This document shows positions 1 to 7,814 of a stretch of DNA of 11,796 bases, one piece after another; the first letter of the stretch is position 1; each line of letters starts with the position of its first letter. The notes under the pieces were generated by a model that searched no databases, was not told where the DNA came from, and was given only the letters and a program-made list of their open reading frames with translations. This stretch comes from CAZSDU01 sp964605775. Its GTDB lineage: Bacteria; Bacteroidota; Bacteroidia; Bacteroidales; FEN-979. Position numbers and translations under genes: made by a program. The stretch covers positions 1 to 11,796 of the forward strand of contig CAZSDU010000039.1 in NCBI GenBank assembly GCA_964605775.1. Direction: 5' to 3'.

Positions 1-183
1 TTTATTCATAATGGACTCACGACTAACACTGTCTCCGGTCTTAACCTTATCCATAATAATCCCCAAGGCAAGATTCTCGAATTGATCTTCATTAATATTT
101 AAAACATCAGCTCCAAGCTTTTTTGCCAACTCTTTGAGGATTTTTGTATTTTGATTATCAGCTTTAATAACGATTGCACTCAT
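1..183 (-). CDS. Antitoxin-like small protein, N-terminal part (runs off the left edge)
   Basis: Reading from the ATG at 183 leftwards gives 61 codons with no stop before the window ends. The protein starts MSAIVIKADNQNTKILKELA, continues with a Lys/Gly turn (KKLGAD) and ends in the window with DSVSRESIMNK. This layout (short beta strand, amphipathic helix with KKLG, then a closing motif like VSRESIMNK) resembles the small antitoxin proteins that sit in front of RelE/ParE-type or similar toxins in Bacteroidota. The likeness is from memory of the family, not from a search. The gene has its own promoter 16 bp upstream of the ATG, with a 5' leader of only about ten bases and no Shine-Dalgarno sequence. 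If the call is right, a toxin gene should follow just beyond the left edge. Other small DNA-binding or hypothetical proteins remain possible. Confidence 0.55.
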   Translation of the reverse strand, partial: MSAIVIKADNQNTKILKELAKKLGADVLNINEDQFENLALGIIMDKVKTGDSVSRESIMNK

Positions 184-198
184 GATTGTGTTTTTTTA

Positions 199-228
199 CA
201 AAGGTACAAATATTCCTAGGGCCATCAA
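199..228 (-). promoter_or_regulatory. Bacteroidota-type promoter of the antitoxin-like gene
   Basis: On the minus strand the sequence reads TTG (228-226), a spacer of exactly 19 bp, then TACCTTTG (206-199). This matches the -33 TTG / -7 TAnnTTTG consensus of the Bacteroidota primary sigma factor. The start codon lies at 183, so transcription would begin about ten bases before it. Confidence 0.7.
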
Positions 229-365
229 TTTTAACTTTCTGAAGCCAGCAGCTGCAGTTTTGGGAAATCGACTGATTTCAGCGCAGCATACTGAGCGTCG
301 CGGATTCTCTACTTTCATCATGTTTTTTCTGCTTAATCCGGAAAAACCGGAAAATCGCCTATCGC

Positions 366-3300
366 TTACCTGATCAACACCTTCCCGGAATACACTTTTT
401 CCGGGGCGACAACCTTCACCAGGTAATAGCCGCCGCGGGCATTCAGGCTGATCTTTGTCAGCGCATTGCCGCTCAATGGCTGATGCAGAATTTGCTGGCC
501 GAGGAGGGTATATACCGATAGAGAACCGTTTGATAAATCAGCATGATCTGTTTGGATAAAAATCTGTTTTCCATCAGAATAAATTACAAGATCATTCTCA
601 GCAGAGGTTTCGGAAATTCCGATAGCGCCTCCGAAGTGCAGATAAAACCTATCCGGATCATCGCTGGTATTTGCCGGAAATGAATAGGATGATTGAAGCA
701 TCAAATCCTGGCTCAGATCGGTTTTTTTATCTTCAAGGATAATACTGGTACCGGAAGGAAAACTGCTCAGAAAATCAGCAGTCAAGGTATAGGTCGCATC
801 AATACCTGCACTCAGGCTAAGAGGAATCGTCTGAGGAGAAGGGATTCCCAGAAAATCAATAGCGTATTTCTGATCATTTTTAGGCACATACAATCCAGGC
901 GCATAATCGTACATGCTGAACCATTTTTCAGCCCCTCCTTGTGCAGTTTCATGTCCGAACTCAATAATCACTTCATCGGAATAAGGATTAACCGAATTGC
1001 TCACTTTCATTTTCAGTACATTCCTTAACTCCGTGTTCGATTTCAGGTAGGTGGAATTTTGATGTACCCTTACATTGTTTGTCATGGAAAGAGAACCCTC
1101 AGAAGAGGCCTGGACAAAGAAGCCTTGTCCGACAGGAATATATTGGGTAACACCATTAGTTCCACTTGAAGAAGCGCTATTAAACGAGCCATAGTTTCCT
1201 GCTGATTCGTTCCAAATCCATATATTGTAACCACCTCCGCTCAAATTCAGGTTTGTTCTTGTCCAACCTGAAGTTGCCTTCCAGTCAATAGCCGATGGAT
1301 AAGGATTCCCGGCCAGGTTGGAGCCTTGATAAGCGCCAGTACCAGCGTAAGATAAATCAAAATCAATCAGTCCATTATTAAGAAGTCCTGCGAATGGTTT
1401 AGTCTGGTTTGTTGCCTCATAAGCAACCAGGTATCCAAGACCAGGAACAAACGCACTACCGTTAATCGTGTTAAACGTCGGCTCAGTCGTAATATTCTTA
1501 AAATTAATCCATTGTGAGGTTGGTTCATACCAACAATAAAAATCATAATTGGAAACTCCCGGAACAAACTCAGAACCTGCAATGGCCATGGATACCGGGG
1601 AAGAAAGCAGATGCCAGGCATTGCTGACCCCGGGCAGATATCTGTTCACCGTGGCAGGCACATAGTCGGAGTTGTGCAAAAGCGAACCGCTTCCCGTGGC
1701 ATCGGAAGCAATGACCAATCCTCCATTACCTGCGCTGTTATAGAGGCCTCCGTTGACTGTTAATTGTTTACCCGCTGGGATAGTCACCGTTTCTACGCTG
1801 GCGATGGTCAGGTTTTGAACGGTGGCATCTTGACTAATGGTTGTTGTGTTGATTAAGGTGAAATTCCATGAAGGAGTGGATAAACTATTGCTGCTGGTGG
1901 TCCAGTTCACGGGATTTGCAATCAGACTGCCAAGCGCATTGATTGAACCGATAGGAATATGATTATAATTACCGACAGGGTTAGAAAAAGCAAGGGCATT
2001 TACATTATTTGTAAGGATGTTTGGTAAGTATGATAATGTGGGTTCATTGGAAGAACCAGAGGTCACCCATCCCGAATTCCCCGCATTCAATCCATATAAT
2101 AATGTGGGACTGGTGCTCCAATCCCCCTGATAGGCAAATAATTGATCACCCGATTGATTAAAAGCAAAGGTTGAAGGATTGGAAGAACTCCAACCCGTTC
2201 CCGTTATGTCCATCCCGTTATACCAGGAAATAACGTTGCCGGCAGGGACAACAGAAGGTGCGGTAAAAGTAAGAAATCCCTCGCCAATCCTGACGGTTGA
2301 TGGGGTTGTGAAGCCATTATCCGTAAAATTTATTACAATTCCGGCATTTAGCTGTTTAAAAGTAATAAATGATAATTTATCGGGATTCAAAGCACAATAT
2401 TCGATAATGGCAATATCTCCGGACTGAAGATTACTCGCTCCGGCAGTTGTTGTAAAAGAAGCGTTTTGAATAGCTCCATTTGTTTTATAATTAATATCAG
2501 ACCCCGAGTTGGTATAGGAGTATATTTTAAAATAATGGGTGGTATTTGCCGATAAGCCAGTAAAAGTATAGGCTTGCGAACCATAGGGTATGTTTTTATT
2601 TAACCCTCCGTCAGCCACGGGAACGCCATCTGTCGGGTCGGTTATGGCGGCCAAACTGCTGCTACTTCCTTTGATCAGGTAGCCATCCGGGAGCACTGCC
2701 CCGGTTGCATCCGTCCAGGTAAGGACGATGGCACTGTAAGTTGGATTCCCTGCAACGGCAGTATAAGCCGATGGATGGTTGCTGGGCTCATCTTTTATCC
2801 CGCCTGGCTGCCACACGGCCAGTAAGTATTCCGGGTGATCAATATAGGGATTACGGTTGTGCTGGATGAAATATACGGAATCATTGCGTGCAATTTCCTT
2901 GGCTGAAACCGGATCAGAGGCATGCCAGGCCAGAAGCAGATTTTTAAACCAGGTTTCAAAAGCAGGATAAGAAGTTCCGTCAAGAATGGCATCGGCTTCT
3001 GAACTATTGGCGGTCCAGCTTCCGATGATGTCCTGGTAACGGGTTGCCATATAAAAATAGGCCCGGGCAAAGTCTCCTTTATAAGCATTCAGGGGCTCAA
3101 AAACAGTTCCGGTATAGCCTGGCCAGGAACAGGGTCCACGTTTACTTCCGTTTTGAGAAGTATAAGCGGGTGTCGCAACGGTTCCATAAGGATGATTACT
3201 ATGCCCTGTGCCGTTTACATATTGATCCACCGGGAAGATATGATGTAAATCGGTGTACATAGGAGAAGCTCCCCCAAAATAACTCTGTGGAAATGAATGC

Positions 3301-3668
3301 TCCCGGCTGTAGCAGTCTCCTTCCTTGGTCGAAGTTCCGCATTGATCGGATCCCAGATCATATTCATAGGGAGGAGTTCCCGATGGAATATCTGAATACA
3401 TATCCCAGACTTTTCCATTGGCTTTCTGGTCCGTTTTATAGAAAGCATTCTATACGCCGGGGGTATAACTCACCGAGGTATGATTGGTTTTAATGATGTT
3501 GTAAAGCGCTACTTGAAGCTCCGCCCCGCTCTTCCCAATGGCCGCATCATAATAACCCGACGGGATCTGGGCAAGTGTTGCACGTACAAAAAAAAGCAGA
3601 AGAACAGTCAGGGTGGAAACCCTCGATAAATGCCGGAGAGAGGAGTTGTTAGGGGGAGAAATGTTCAA
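366..3668 (-). pseudogene. Secreted endonuclease I (EndA-type) multidomain protein with T9SS C-terminal domain, interrupted by an in-frame amber codon
   Basis: The frame runs from a TTG at 3668 to TAA at 366-368, 1100 codons, with a single in-frame TAG at codon 73. Residues 1-34 look like a signal peptide (hydrophobic core LTVLLLFF, cleavage near TLA|Q). Residues about 35-290 are an endonuclease I domain, which cuts DNA and often RNA non-specifically using a beta-beta-alpha metal fold. Visible motifs are REHSFPQSYFG (from residue 122), the catalytic-type DLHHIFP (140-146) and NRNPYIDHPE (271-280). Next come a fibronectin-III-like domain (about 300-410), a lamin-tail-like region (about 415-590), a beta-rich region common in large Bacteroidota surface proteins, and a T9SS type A sorting domain over the last 80 or so residues, ending GKVLIR. 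Stand-alone EndA proteins are far shorter, about 250 residues. The stop separates the signal peptide from the whole catalytic domain, and the intact downstream frame (first ATG at 3401) has no export signal. The rest of the frame shows no decay, so the damage is recent, or is a sequencing error, or is read through. Confidence 0.85.
3450..3452 (-). other. In-frame amber (TAG) in the endonuclease gene, probable Trp-to-stop change
   Basis: The minus strand reads ACC CCC GGC GTA TAG AAT GCT TTC TAT, giving TPGV-stop-NAFY. Both sides stay in one frame (3668 and 3401 differ by 267 bases, 89 codons). Endonuclease I homologues usually have a Trp here, in contexts like G-x-W-x-A-F/Y, so TGG to TAG by one transition explains it. 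The Trp expectation is from memory of the family. Confidence 0.85.
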
Positions 3669-3709
3669 GTTTTTGGTATTTTATATTTCGCAAGACCAAT
3701 ACATGGCCA

Positions 3710-3717
3710 CAAATATA
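3710..3717 (-). promoter_or_regulatory. Candidate -7 element upstream of the endonuclease gene
   Basis: The minus strand reads TATATTTG, a perfect TAnnTTTG. It lies 41 bp upstream of the TTG start at 3668. I see no TTG at the expected -33 position, so the call rests on the -7 box and its location in a divergent intergenic region. Confidence 0.4.
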
Positions 3718-3817
3718 ATAAAGTTCATCCATTCATATGTTAGGGTAGGAATAAAAACTAACGAAAAATCGTATTTTTACCGAAACATCTGCCTTATGTT
3801 TTTCCGCTGTCTGAATC

Positions 3818-3898
3818 ATGTCTCTCCATATGCTTTTTTTCTTTCTTCATACGGCAGCCATTGCAGCCCTGGTTTACTTCATCGATTCAAACAGGTAA
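3818..3898 (+). CDS. Possible 26-residue hydrophobic membrane peptide
   Basis: ATG at 3818 opens a frame of 26 codons ending in TAA at 3896-3898. The peptide begins MSLHMLFFFLHTAAIAALVY and closes with FIDSNR. A central run of about 18 hydrophobic residues would span a membrane once, with polar residues at the C-terminus. It ends 11 bp before the ATG of the HD hydrolase, a spacing that would suit an upstream coupled peptide. Weak -7-like boxes lie upstream (TATTTTTA at 3772-3779, TATGTTTT at 3795-3802), neither with a clear -33. The T-rich composition could produce such a frame by chance in an untranslated leader, so this is a low-confidence call without a known family. Confidence 0.25.
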   Translation: MSLHMLFFFLHTAAIAALVYFIDSNR

Positions 3899-3909
3899 AA
3901 TAAGTCAAT

Positions 3910-4470
3910 ATGAAACTGACTCGCGAAATAGCACTGTCTTTACTTCATGAACATGTGAAGAACGAAAAGATGATCTTTCATTCTCTGGCTTCCGAGGCTG
4001 TTATGCGGGGATTGGCCCGTAAACTGGGCAGGGATGAAGAAAAATGGGGTATGGCCGGACTGCTGCATGACCTGGATGTAGAGATAACCAAGGCTGAACC
4101 GACAGTTCATGGGACTCAAACAGAAGACCTGCTGAAGGAGTATGAGGTGGACGAAGACCTCCTTGATGCCATCCGGATGCACAATGAATGCTCTTCCGGG
4201 AAAGAACGATTAACGGAGTTCCAATACGCCCTGGCGGCCGGGGAAACCATCACCGGACTCATTTTTGCCACGACCTATGTTTATCCCGATAAAAAATTAA
4301 ACAGTGTAAAGCCTAAATCAGTGGTTAAACGCATGAAGGAGAAAATGTTTGCGGCTACAGTAAAAAGAGAAAATATCCTGGAATGTGAAAAAATCGGCAT
4401 ACCCATCGATGTTTTCGCGGAACTGTCCATCAACGCAATGCTTCCCATTGCCACCGAAATCGGACTCTAA
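3910..4470 (+). CDS. HD-superfamily hydrolase, COG2316-like
   Basis: This 186-residue cytoplasmic protein has the HD phosphohydrolase layout: His24 in FHSLASEAVMRGLA, the signature HD pair at 53-54 in AGLLHDLDVE, His67 in VHG, and His91 in IRMHNE. These would bind one or two metal ions. The C-terminal part (AAGETITGLIFAT, then YPDKKL, VKPKSVVKRMKEK, FAATVKRENILECEKIG) matches my memory of the small predicted HD hydrolases of COG2316, both in order and in total length. The substrate of that family is not established; phosphomonoester or nucleotide hydrolysis is the general expectation. Where many HD domains have a late metal-binding Asp, this protein has Glu112. The ATG at 3910 is the first Met of the frame consistent with this family and has no Shine-Dalgarno sequence. 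No functional partner is evident: a reversed endonuclease gene lies upstream and a tRNA downstream. Confidence 0.85.
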   Translation: MKLTREIALSLLHEHVKNEKMIFHSLASEAVMRGLARKLGRDEEKWGMAGLLHDLDVEITKAEPTVHGTQTEDLLKEYEVDEDLLDAIRMHNECSSGKERLTEFQYALAAGETITGLIFATTYVYPDKKLNSVKPKSVVKRMKEKMFAATVKRENILECEKIGIPIDVFAELSINAMLPIATEIGL

Positions 4471-4485
4471 TCCTTATTTTTCACG

Positions 4486-4548
4486 CTTCAATCTTCACTC
4501 TTCACTCTTCACTTTTCACTTTTCCCTTTTCCCTTTTCCCTTTTCACA
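4486..4548 (+). repeat. Heptamer tandem repeat, nine units of (C/T)TTC(A/C)CT
   Basis: Units in order are CTTCAAT, CTTCACT three times, TTTCACT, TTTCCCT three times, and TTTCACA. The period is exactly 7 bp over 63 bp. The units drift stepwise, with blocks of three identical copies, as expected if copies were added by local duplication. The tract is entirely pyrimidine on the plus strand apart from A. It starts 15 bp after the HD gene stop and ends 8 bp before the -7 box of the tRNA-Val gene. Confidence 0.9.
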
Positions 4549-4556
4549 ACTTTTTA

Positions 4557-4564
4557 TATCTTTG
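4557..4564 (+). promoter_or_regulatory. -7 element of the tRNA-Val promoter
   Basis: TATCTTTG is a perfect TAnnTTTG and ends 7 bp before the tRNA. The -33 position (about 4535-4537) reads TTT and falls inside the seventh copy of the heptamer repeat, so the upstream half of this promoter is made of repeat sequence. Confidence 0.6.
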
Positions 4565-4571
4565 CCCTCCC

Positions 4572-4646
4572 GGGACGTTAGCTCAGTCGGTTCAGAGCGC
4601 ATGCTTCACACGCATGAGGTCGCTGGTTCGAATCCTGCACGTCCCA
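4572..4646 (+). tRNA. tRNA-Val (anticodon CAC)
   Basis: The cloverleaf folds by eye. The acceptor GGGACGT / ACGTCCC has seven perfect pairs, the D stem is GCTC/GAGC, and the anticodon stem is CATGC/GCATG with loop TTCACAC, placing anticodon CAC at 4607-4609 (reads GTG, Val). The variable loop is AGGTC. The T arm is GCTGG-TTCGAAT-CCTGC, with one U-U mismatch (4624 against 4636). The discriminator is A4646. CCA is not encoded. Confidence 0.93.
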
Positions 4647-4688
4647 CTTTCTCCCTTCCTTCCCTTACTTTTTTATTGATTTCTGCAT

Positions 4689-4696
4689 TATCTTTG
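4689..4696 (+). promoter_or_regulatory. Candidate -7 element for the S8 protease gene
   Basis: TATCTTTG matches TAnnTTTG and lies 70 bp upstream of the ATG at 4767. The nearest TTG (4676-4678) is only 10 bp upstream, not 19, so the -33 half is poor. Confidence 0.4.
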
Positions 4697-4766
4697 AAAA
4701 ACAATGATCTTACTTTTTAAGCAGGTATTTGACCATTGAAATCAAAATGATTTATTCATAAAAAAG

Positions 4767-7700
4767 ATGAAACTATTTTTCCGGCATGTTAATTCTGTCA
4801 CCCCATGGGTGATTATTTTCTTCATTGCTTCATCTGTCTCCTTTGCGCAAAGCAAGCAAGACCTTTCAGGCATATTAAAGGTCACCAACACCGAAGCCCT
4901 GAATCAATTTTCTCAGGAGATGCGGATAAAATCAACCCTTAGTCGTCAACAGGCAATAGAAAAAGCGCTTCAGCAGGGATGGATGCTGAAAATGGAAAAC
5001 GAGGACGGGAGCGCGATCGAACTCAGGGAATTAGGCAGGAAGGGTCTGCCGGTGTATTTTTCAACCGCTAACCTGAACGCGGCAAAAACGGTTTCTACCA
5101 ACAAAGTCTGGAGCGGAGGCGGATTGGGGCTGAATTTATCCGGAAGCGGAATCGTTTTAAGGGAATGGGATCAGAGCGCGGTCAGGAAAACACATCAGGA
5201 GCTAACCGGTCGTGTGACCCAGGGCGACGGGGTGACTTCCCTTTCTGCCCATGCTACCCATGTCGCCGGAACCATGATGGCGACCGGGGTGGTGGCCAAT
5301 GCTCATGGGATGTCCAGCCAGGCCAGCCTCCGCGCTTTTGACTGGAACGACGATTATGCCGAAATGGCTTCTGAAGCCGCCGCTGGCGCATTGCTCTCCA
5401 ATCATTCCTATGTTTTTATCACCGGATGGTATAATTCCGGTTCCTGGTACTGGTATGGCGATCCGGCGATCAGTCAGACGGAAGATTATAATTTCGGATT
5501 TTATGGGGATGACGCGGCCTACGTGGATTATATTGCCCATGAGGCGCCCTATTACCTGATTTGCCGGGCGGCCGGCAACAACAAAGGCAATGGTCCCTCT
5601 TCCCAGCCGGTCAGCCATTATGTTTGGGACGGAACAAGCTGGGTATTGTCGACAATCGTTCGCAACCTTGACGGGATGCCTTCGGGCTATGACTGCATAC
5701 CTGCAGGTTTTGGCGTTAGTAAAAACATTCTGACCGTGGGGGCTGTAAGCATGATCCCCAACGGATATCTCACCCCTTCTGATGTGGTGCTGGCTTCCTT
5801 CAGCTCTACCGGCCCCTGCGACGATGGCCGGATAAAACCAGATCTCGTGGCCGATGGGATTGGATTGTATTCTACCTATTCCACGGCTGATAATGCCTAT
5901 GCGAGTATGAGCGGAACTTCCATGGCTACCCCGGGCGCCGTGGGCTCTCTTGGACTGCTTCAACAGCATTATCACAATGTTTACGGGACCTATATGCTGG
6001 CGGCCACCCTTAAGGGATTGGTTATCCATACTGCCGATGAAGCCGGCTCCAACCCCGGCCCTGATTACCGTTTTGGCTGGGGACTGCTGAATACGGCCAA
6101 AGCTGCCGGACTCATCTCCAATACCACCACCGCCGTGATCAAAGAACTGAACCTGGTCAACGGGAATACCTTTTCCATGAATATCAAAGCCAATGGAAAT
6201 GAACCCCTCAGGGCGACCATCTGCTGGACCGATATCTGGGGAAGCCCTCCGCCCCCTGCCTTAAACCCTCCCGACATCATGCTCGTGAATGACCTCGATA
6301 TCCGCATCGATGGCAATACTTACCGTCCCTGGATTCTCGACCGTAACAATCCATCGGCCGCCGCTGCTTTCGGAGATAATATCCGCGACAATACCGAACA
6401 AATCCTCATCACGGGAATCCCTGCCGGCTGCCATGTGCTCACGGTTTCACACAAAGGAACACTCTCGGGAGGAAGCCAGGCTTTTTCCCTGATCCTTTCA
6501 GGTATCACGGTTTATCCTGATCTCATCCCCGGTTCCATTGCCGGTAACCAGACGGTCTGCGCCAATGTCCAGCCCGCTTTGATTACCGCAATCCCGCCTG
6601 GCGGAGGCAGCTCCATATACACCTATCAGTGGCAGAATTCAACCGACAACCTGAATTTCTATGATATCCCGGGAGCCACCGGATTGAATTACCAGCCCGG
6701 AATGCTGAATCAGACAACCTATTACCGCCAATTACAGATCTCCGAGGCTAGCTGCCATTCCTGTACTACCAATGTCGTGACCGTTCTGGTGAATCCTGTG
6801 CCAACCCCGACGGTAAACGGCCCCTCATCCCTTTGTGCCAATACCGGATTATATGTTTATACCACCGAAAGCGGGATGAATAATTACCTCTGGACAGTTT
6901 CTGTGGGAGGTGTACTGCAAAGTGGTCAGGGCAGCAATACCATTGAGGTGAACTGGATACTTGCCGGTCCTCAGACGCTTAGCCTGAACTATACCAATGG
7001 TTATGGATGCAGTCCGTTCAATGCCACAACCTTAGCGGTGAATGTTGATCCTCTCCCCGGAGCTGCCGGAAACATTATGGGCCCGGCAACGATTTGTGCA
7101 GGGACTACAGGGGTCAGCTATGCGACAGAACCCATTGCTGAAGCGATGACTTATTTATGGTCGCTGCCTACGGGTGCAAGCATCACTTCGGGACTAGGGA
7201 GCAATGCGATAAAAGTGGATTATGCTGATAATGCTGTTTCGGGAAATATTTCCGTTTACGGGAATAATATTTGTGGCAACGGACCTCCCTCCCCGGATTT
7301 CCCGGTCAGCATTCAGCCGTTGCCTCTCCAACCGCTCATCATTCAACTGGATAATATCCTGATTTCTGATGCTCCGGCGGGAAATCAGTGGTACGATTTA
7401 AACGGGCTCATACCCGGAGCAACGTCCAATGTTTTCAGCCCTTCTGCGAATGGTTTATACATGGATATCGTCACGCTCGAAGGATGCAGTTCCATCCCCT
7501 CGGAATGGTTCCCGTTTTTCTTTACAGGAATGGATGAAAATCATGACAGATCCGTGACGATTTATCCGAATCCGGCAGGGAGTCAGATCCATATTGAAAT
7601 ACCGGATAACCATCAGGAAGAAGTAAGGATAGACCTGATCCATTCAACAGGAAAAACCATCATCAGTCAAAACCACGGGAATTTGCCTCAGGGATCATTT

Positions 7701-7802
7701 AACACAGATCTGAATACAGAAAACATTCCTGACGGAATGTATTTCCTGAAGATCAGCCGGGGAAAAGAAGTGAAGGTTAGCAAAATATTGATTCAGCATT
7801 AA
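4767..7802 (+). CDS. Secreted subtilisin-like serine protease (S8, KP-43-like) with T9SS C-terminal domain
   Basis: The protein has 1011 residues. Residues 1-27 form a signal peptide (VIIFFIASSVSFA|Q). Residues 28-120 are a short N-terminal segment typical of this Bacteroidota subgroup. The catalytic domain spans about 120-450 and the triad is complete: Asp135 in LREWDQ, His162 in HATHVAGT, Ser385 in MSGTSMATP, with oxyanion Asn271 in AAGNN. Residues about 455-590 match the C-terminal beta-barrel of KP-43-type proteases (ICWTD ... LVNDLDIRI ... SLILSGI). Three Ig/PKD-like repeats with paired Cys follow (about 591-870), then a T9SS type A domain from about 923 (VTIYPNPAGSQIHIEI ... SKILIQH). 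It would cross the inner membrane by Sec, then the outer membrane by T9SS, and be released or anchored at the surface to degrade proteins. ATG 4767 directly precedes the signal peptide. The gene stands alone on this strand and converges on the TonB receptor gene, whose stop is 12 bp away. No defects are visible. Confidence 0.93.
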   Translation: MKLFFRHVNSVTPWVIIFFIASSVSFAQSKQDLSGILKVTNTEALNQFSQEMRIKSTLSRQQAIEKALQQGWMLKMENEDGSAIELRELGRKGLPVYFSTANLNAAKTVSTNKVWSGGGLGLNLSGSGIVLREWDQSAVRKTHQELTGRVTQGDGVTSLSAHATHVAGTMMATGVVANAHGMSSQASLRAFDWNDDYAEMASEAAAGALLSNHSYVFITGWYNSGSWYWYGDPAISQTEDYNFGFYGDDAAYVDYIAHEAPYYLICRAAGNNKGNGPSSQPVSHYVWDGTSWVLSTIVRNLDGMPSGYDCIPAGFGVSKNILTVGAVSMIPNGYLTPSDVVLASFSSTGPCDDGRIKPDLVADGIGLYSTYSTADNAYASMSGTSMATPGAVGSLGLLQQHYHNVYGTYMLAATLKGLVIHTADEAGSNPGPDYRFGWGLLNTAKAAGLISNTTTAVIKELNLVNGNTFSMNIKANGNEPLRATICWTDIWGSPPPPALNPPDIMLVNDLDIRIDGNTYRPWILDRNNPSAAAAFGDNIRDNTEQILITGIPAGCHVLTVSHKGTLSGGSQAFSLILSGITVYPDLIPGSIAGNQTVCANVQPALITAIPPGGGSSIYTYQWQNSTDNLNFYDIPGATGLNYQPGMLNQTTYYRQLQISEASCHSCTTNVVTVLVNPVPTPTVNGPSSLCANTGLYVYTTESGMNNYLWTVSVGGVLQSGQGSNTIEVNWILAGPQTLSLNYTNGYGCSPFNATTLAVNVDPLPGAAGNIMGPATICAGTTGVSYATEPIAEAMTYLWSLPTGASITSGLGSNAIKVDYADNAVSGNISVYGNNICGNGPPSPDFPVSIQPLPLQPLIIQLDNILISDAPAGNQWYDLNGLIPGATSNVFSPSANGLYMDIVTLEGCSSIPSEWFPFFFTGMDENHDRSVTIYPNPAGSQIHIEIPDNHQEEVRIDLIHSTGKTIISQNHGNLPQGSFNTDLNTENIPDGMYFLKISRGKEVKVSKILIQH

Positions 7803-7814
7803 TGACGTCTGGCC

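Noticed and set aside
264..279. Inverted repeat GAAATC-GACT-GATTTC between the nuclease and antitoxin-like genes
   Set aside because: A 6-bp stem with a 4-base loop, no T tract and no consistent position relative to the promoter. Chance is likely.
337..351. Inverted repeat TCCGG-AAAAA-CCGGA after the endonuclease stop, as a terminator
   Set aside because: The stem is only 5 bp, and on the minus strand it is followed by an A-rich rather than a T-rich run, so it does not look like an intrinsic terminator.
3450..3668. Treating the 72-codon piece before the amber codon as a separate small secreted protein
   Set aside because: It is in the same frame as the downstream piece, and its last residues (GYYDAAIGKSG, ALYNIIK, YTPGV) are the normal start of an endonuclease I domain.
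3613..3903. 96-codon plus-strand frame from 3613 to 3903 ahead of the HD gene
   Set aside because: Its first part is antisense to the endonuclease signal peptide, and it continues through the divergent promoter region. The composition is not protein-like.
4385..4720. 111-codon plus-strand frame covering the heptamer repeat and tRNA-Val
   Set aside because: It starts inside the HD gene in another frame, translates the 7-bp repeat as Phe/Ser/Leu runs and reads through a tRNA gene.
5202..6029. Long 275-codon open frame antisense to the protease gene
   Set aside because: It lies wholly opposite the catalytic domain, which has a full set of family motifs. Its own translation is rich in Gly/His/Ile/Arg and shows no domain, signal or plausible start context.
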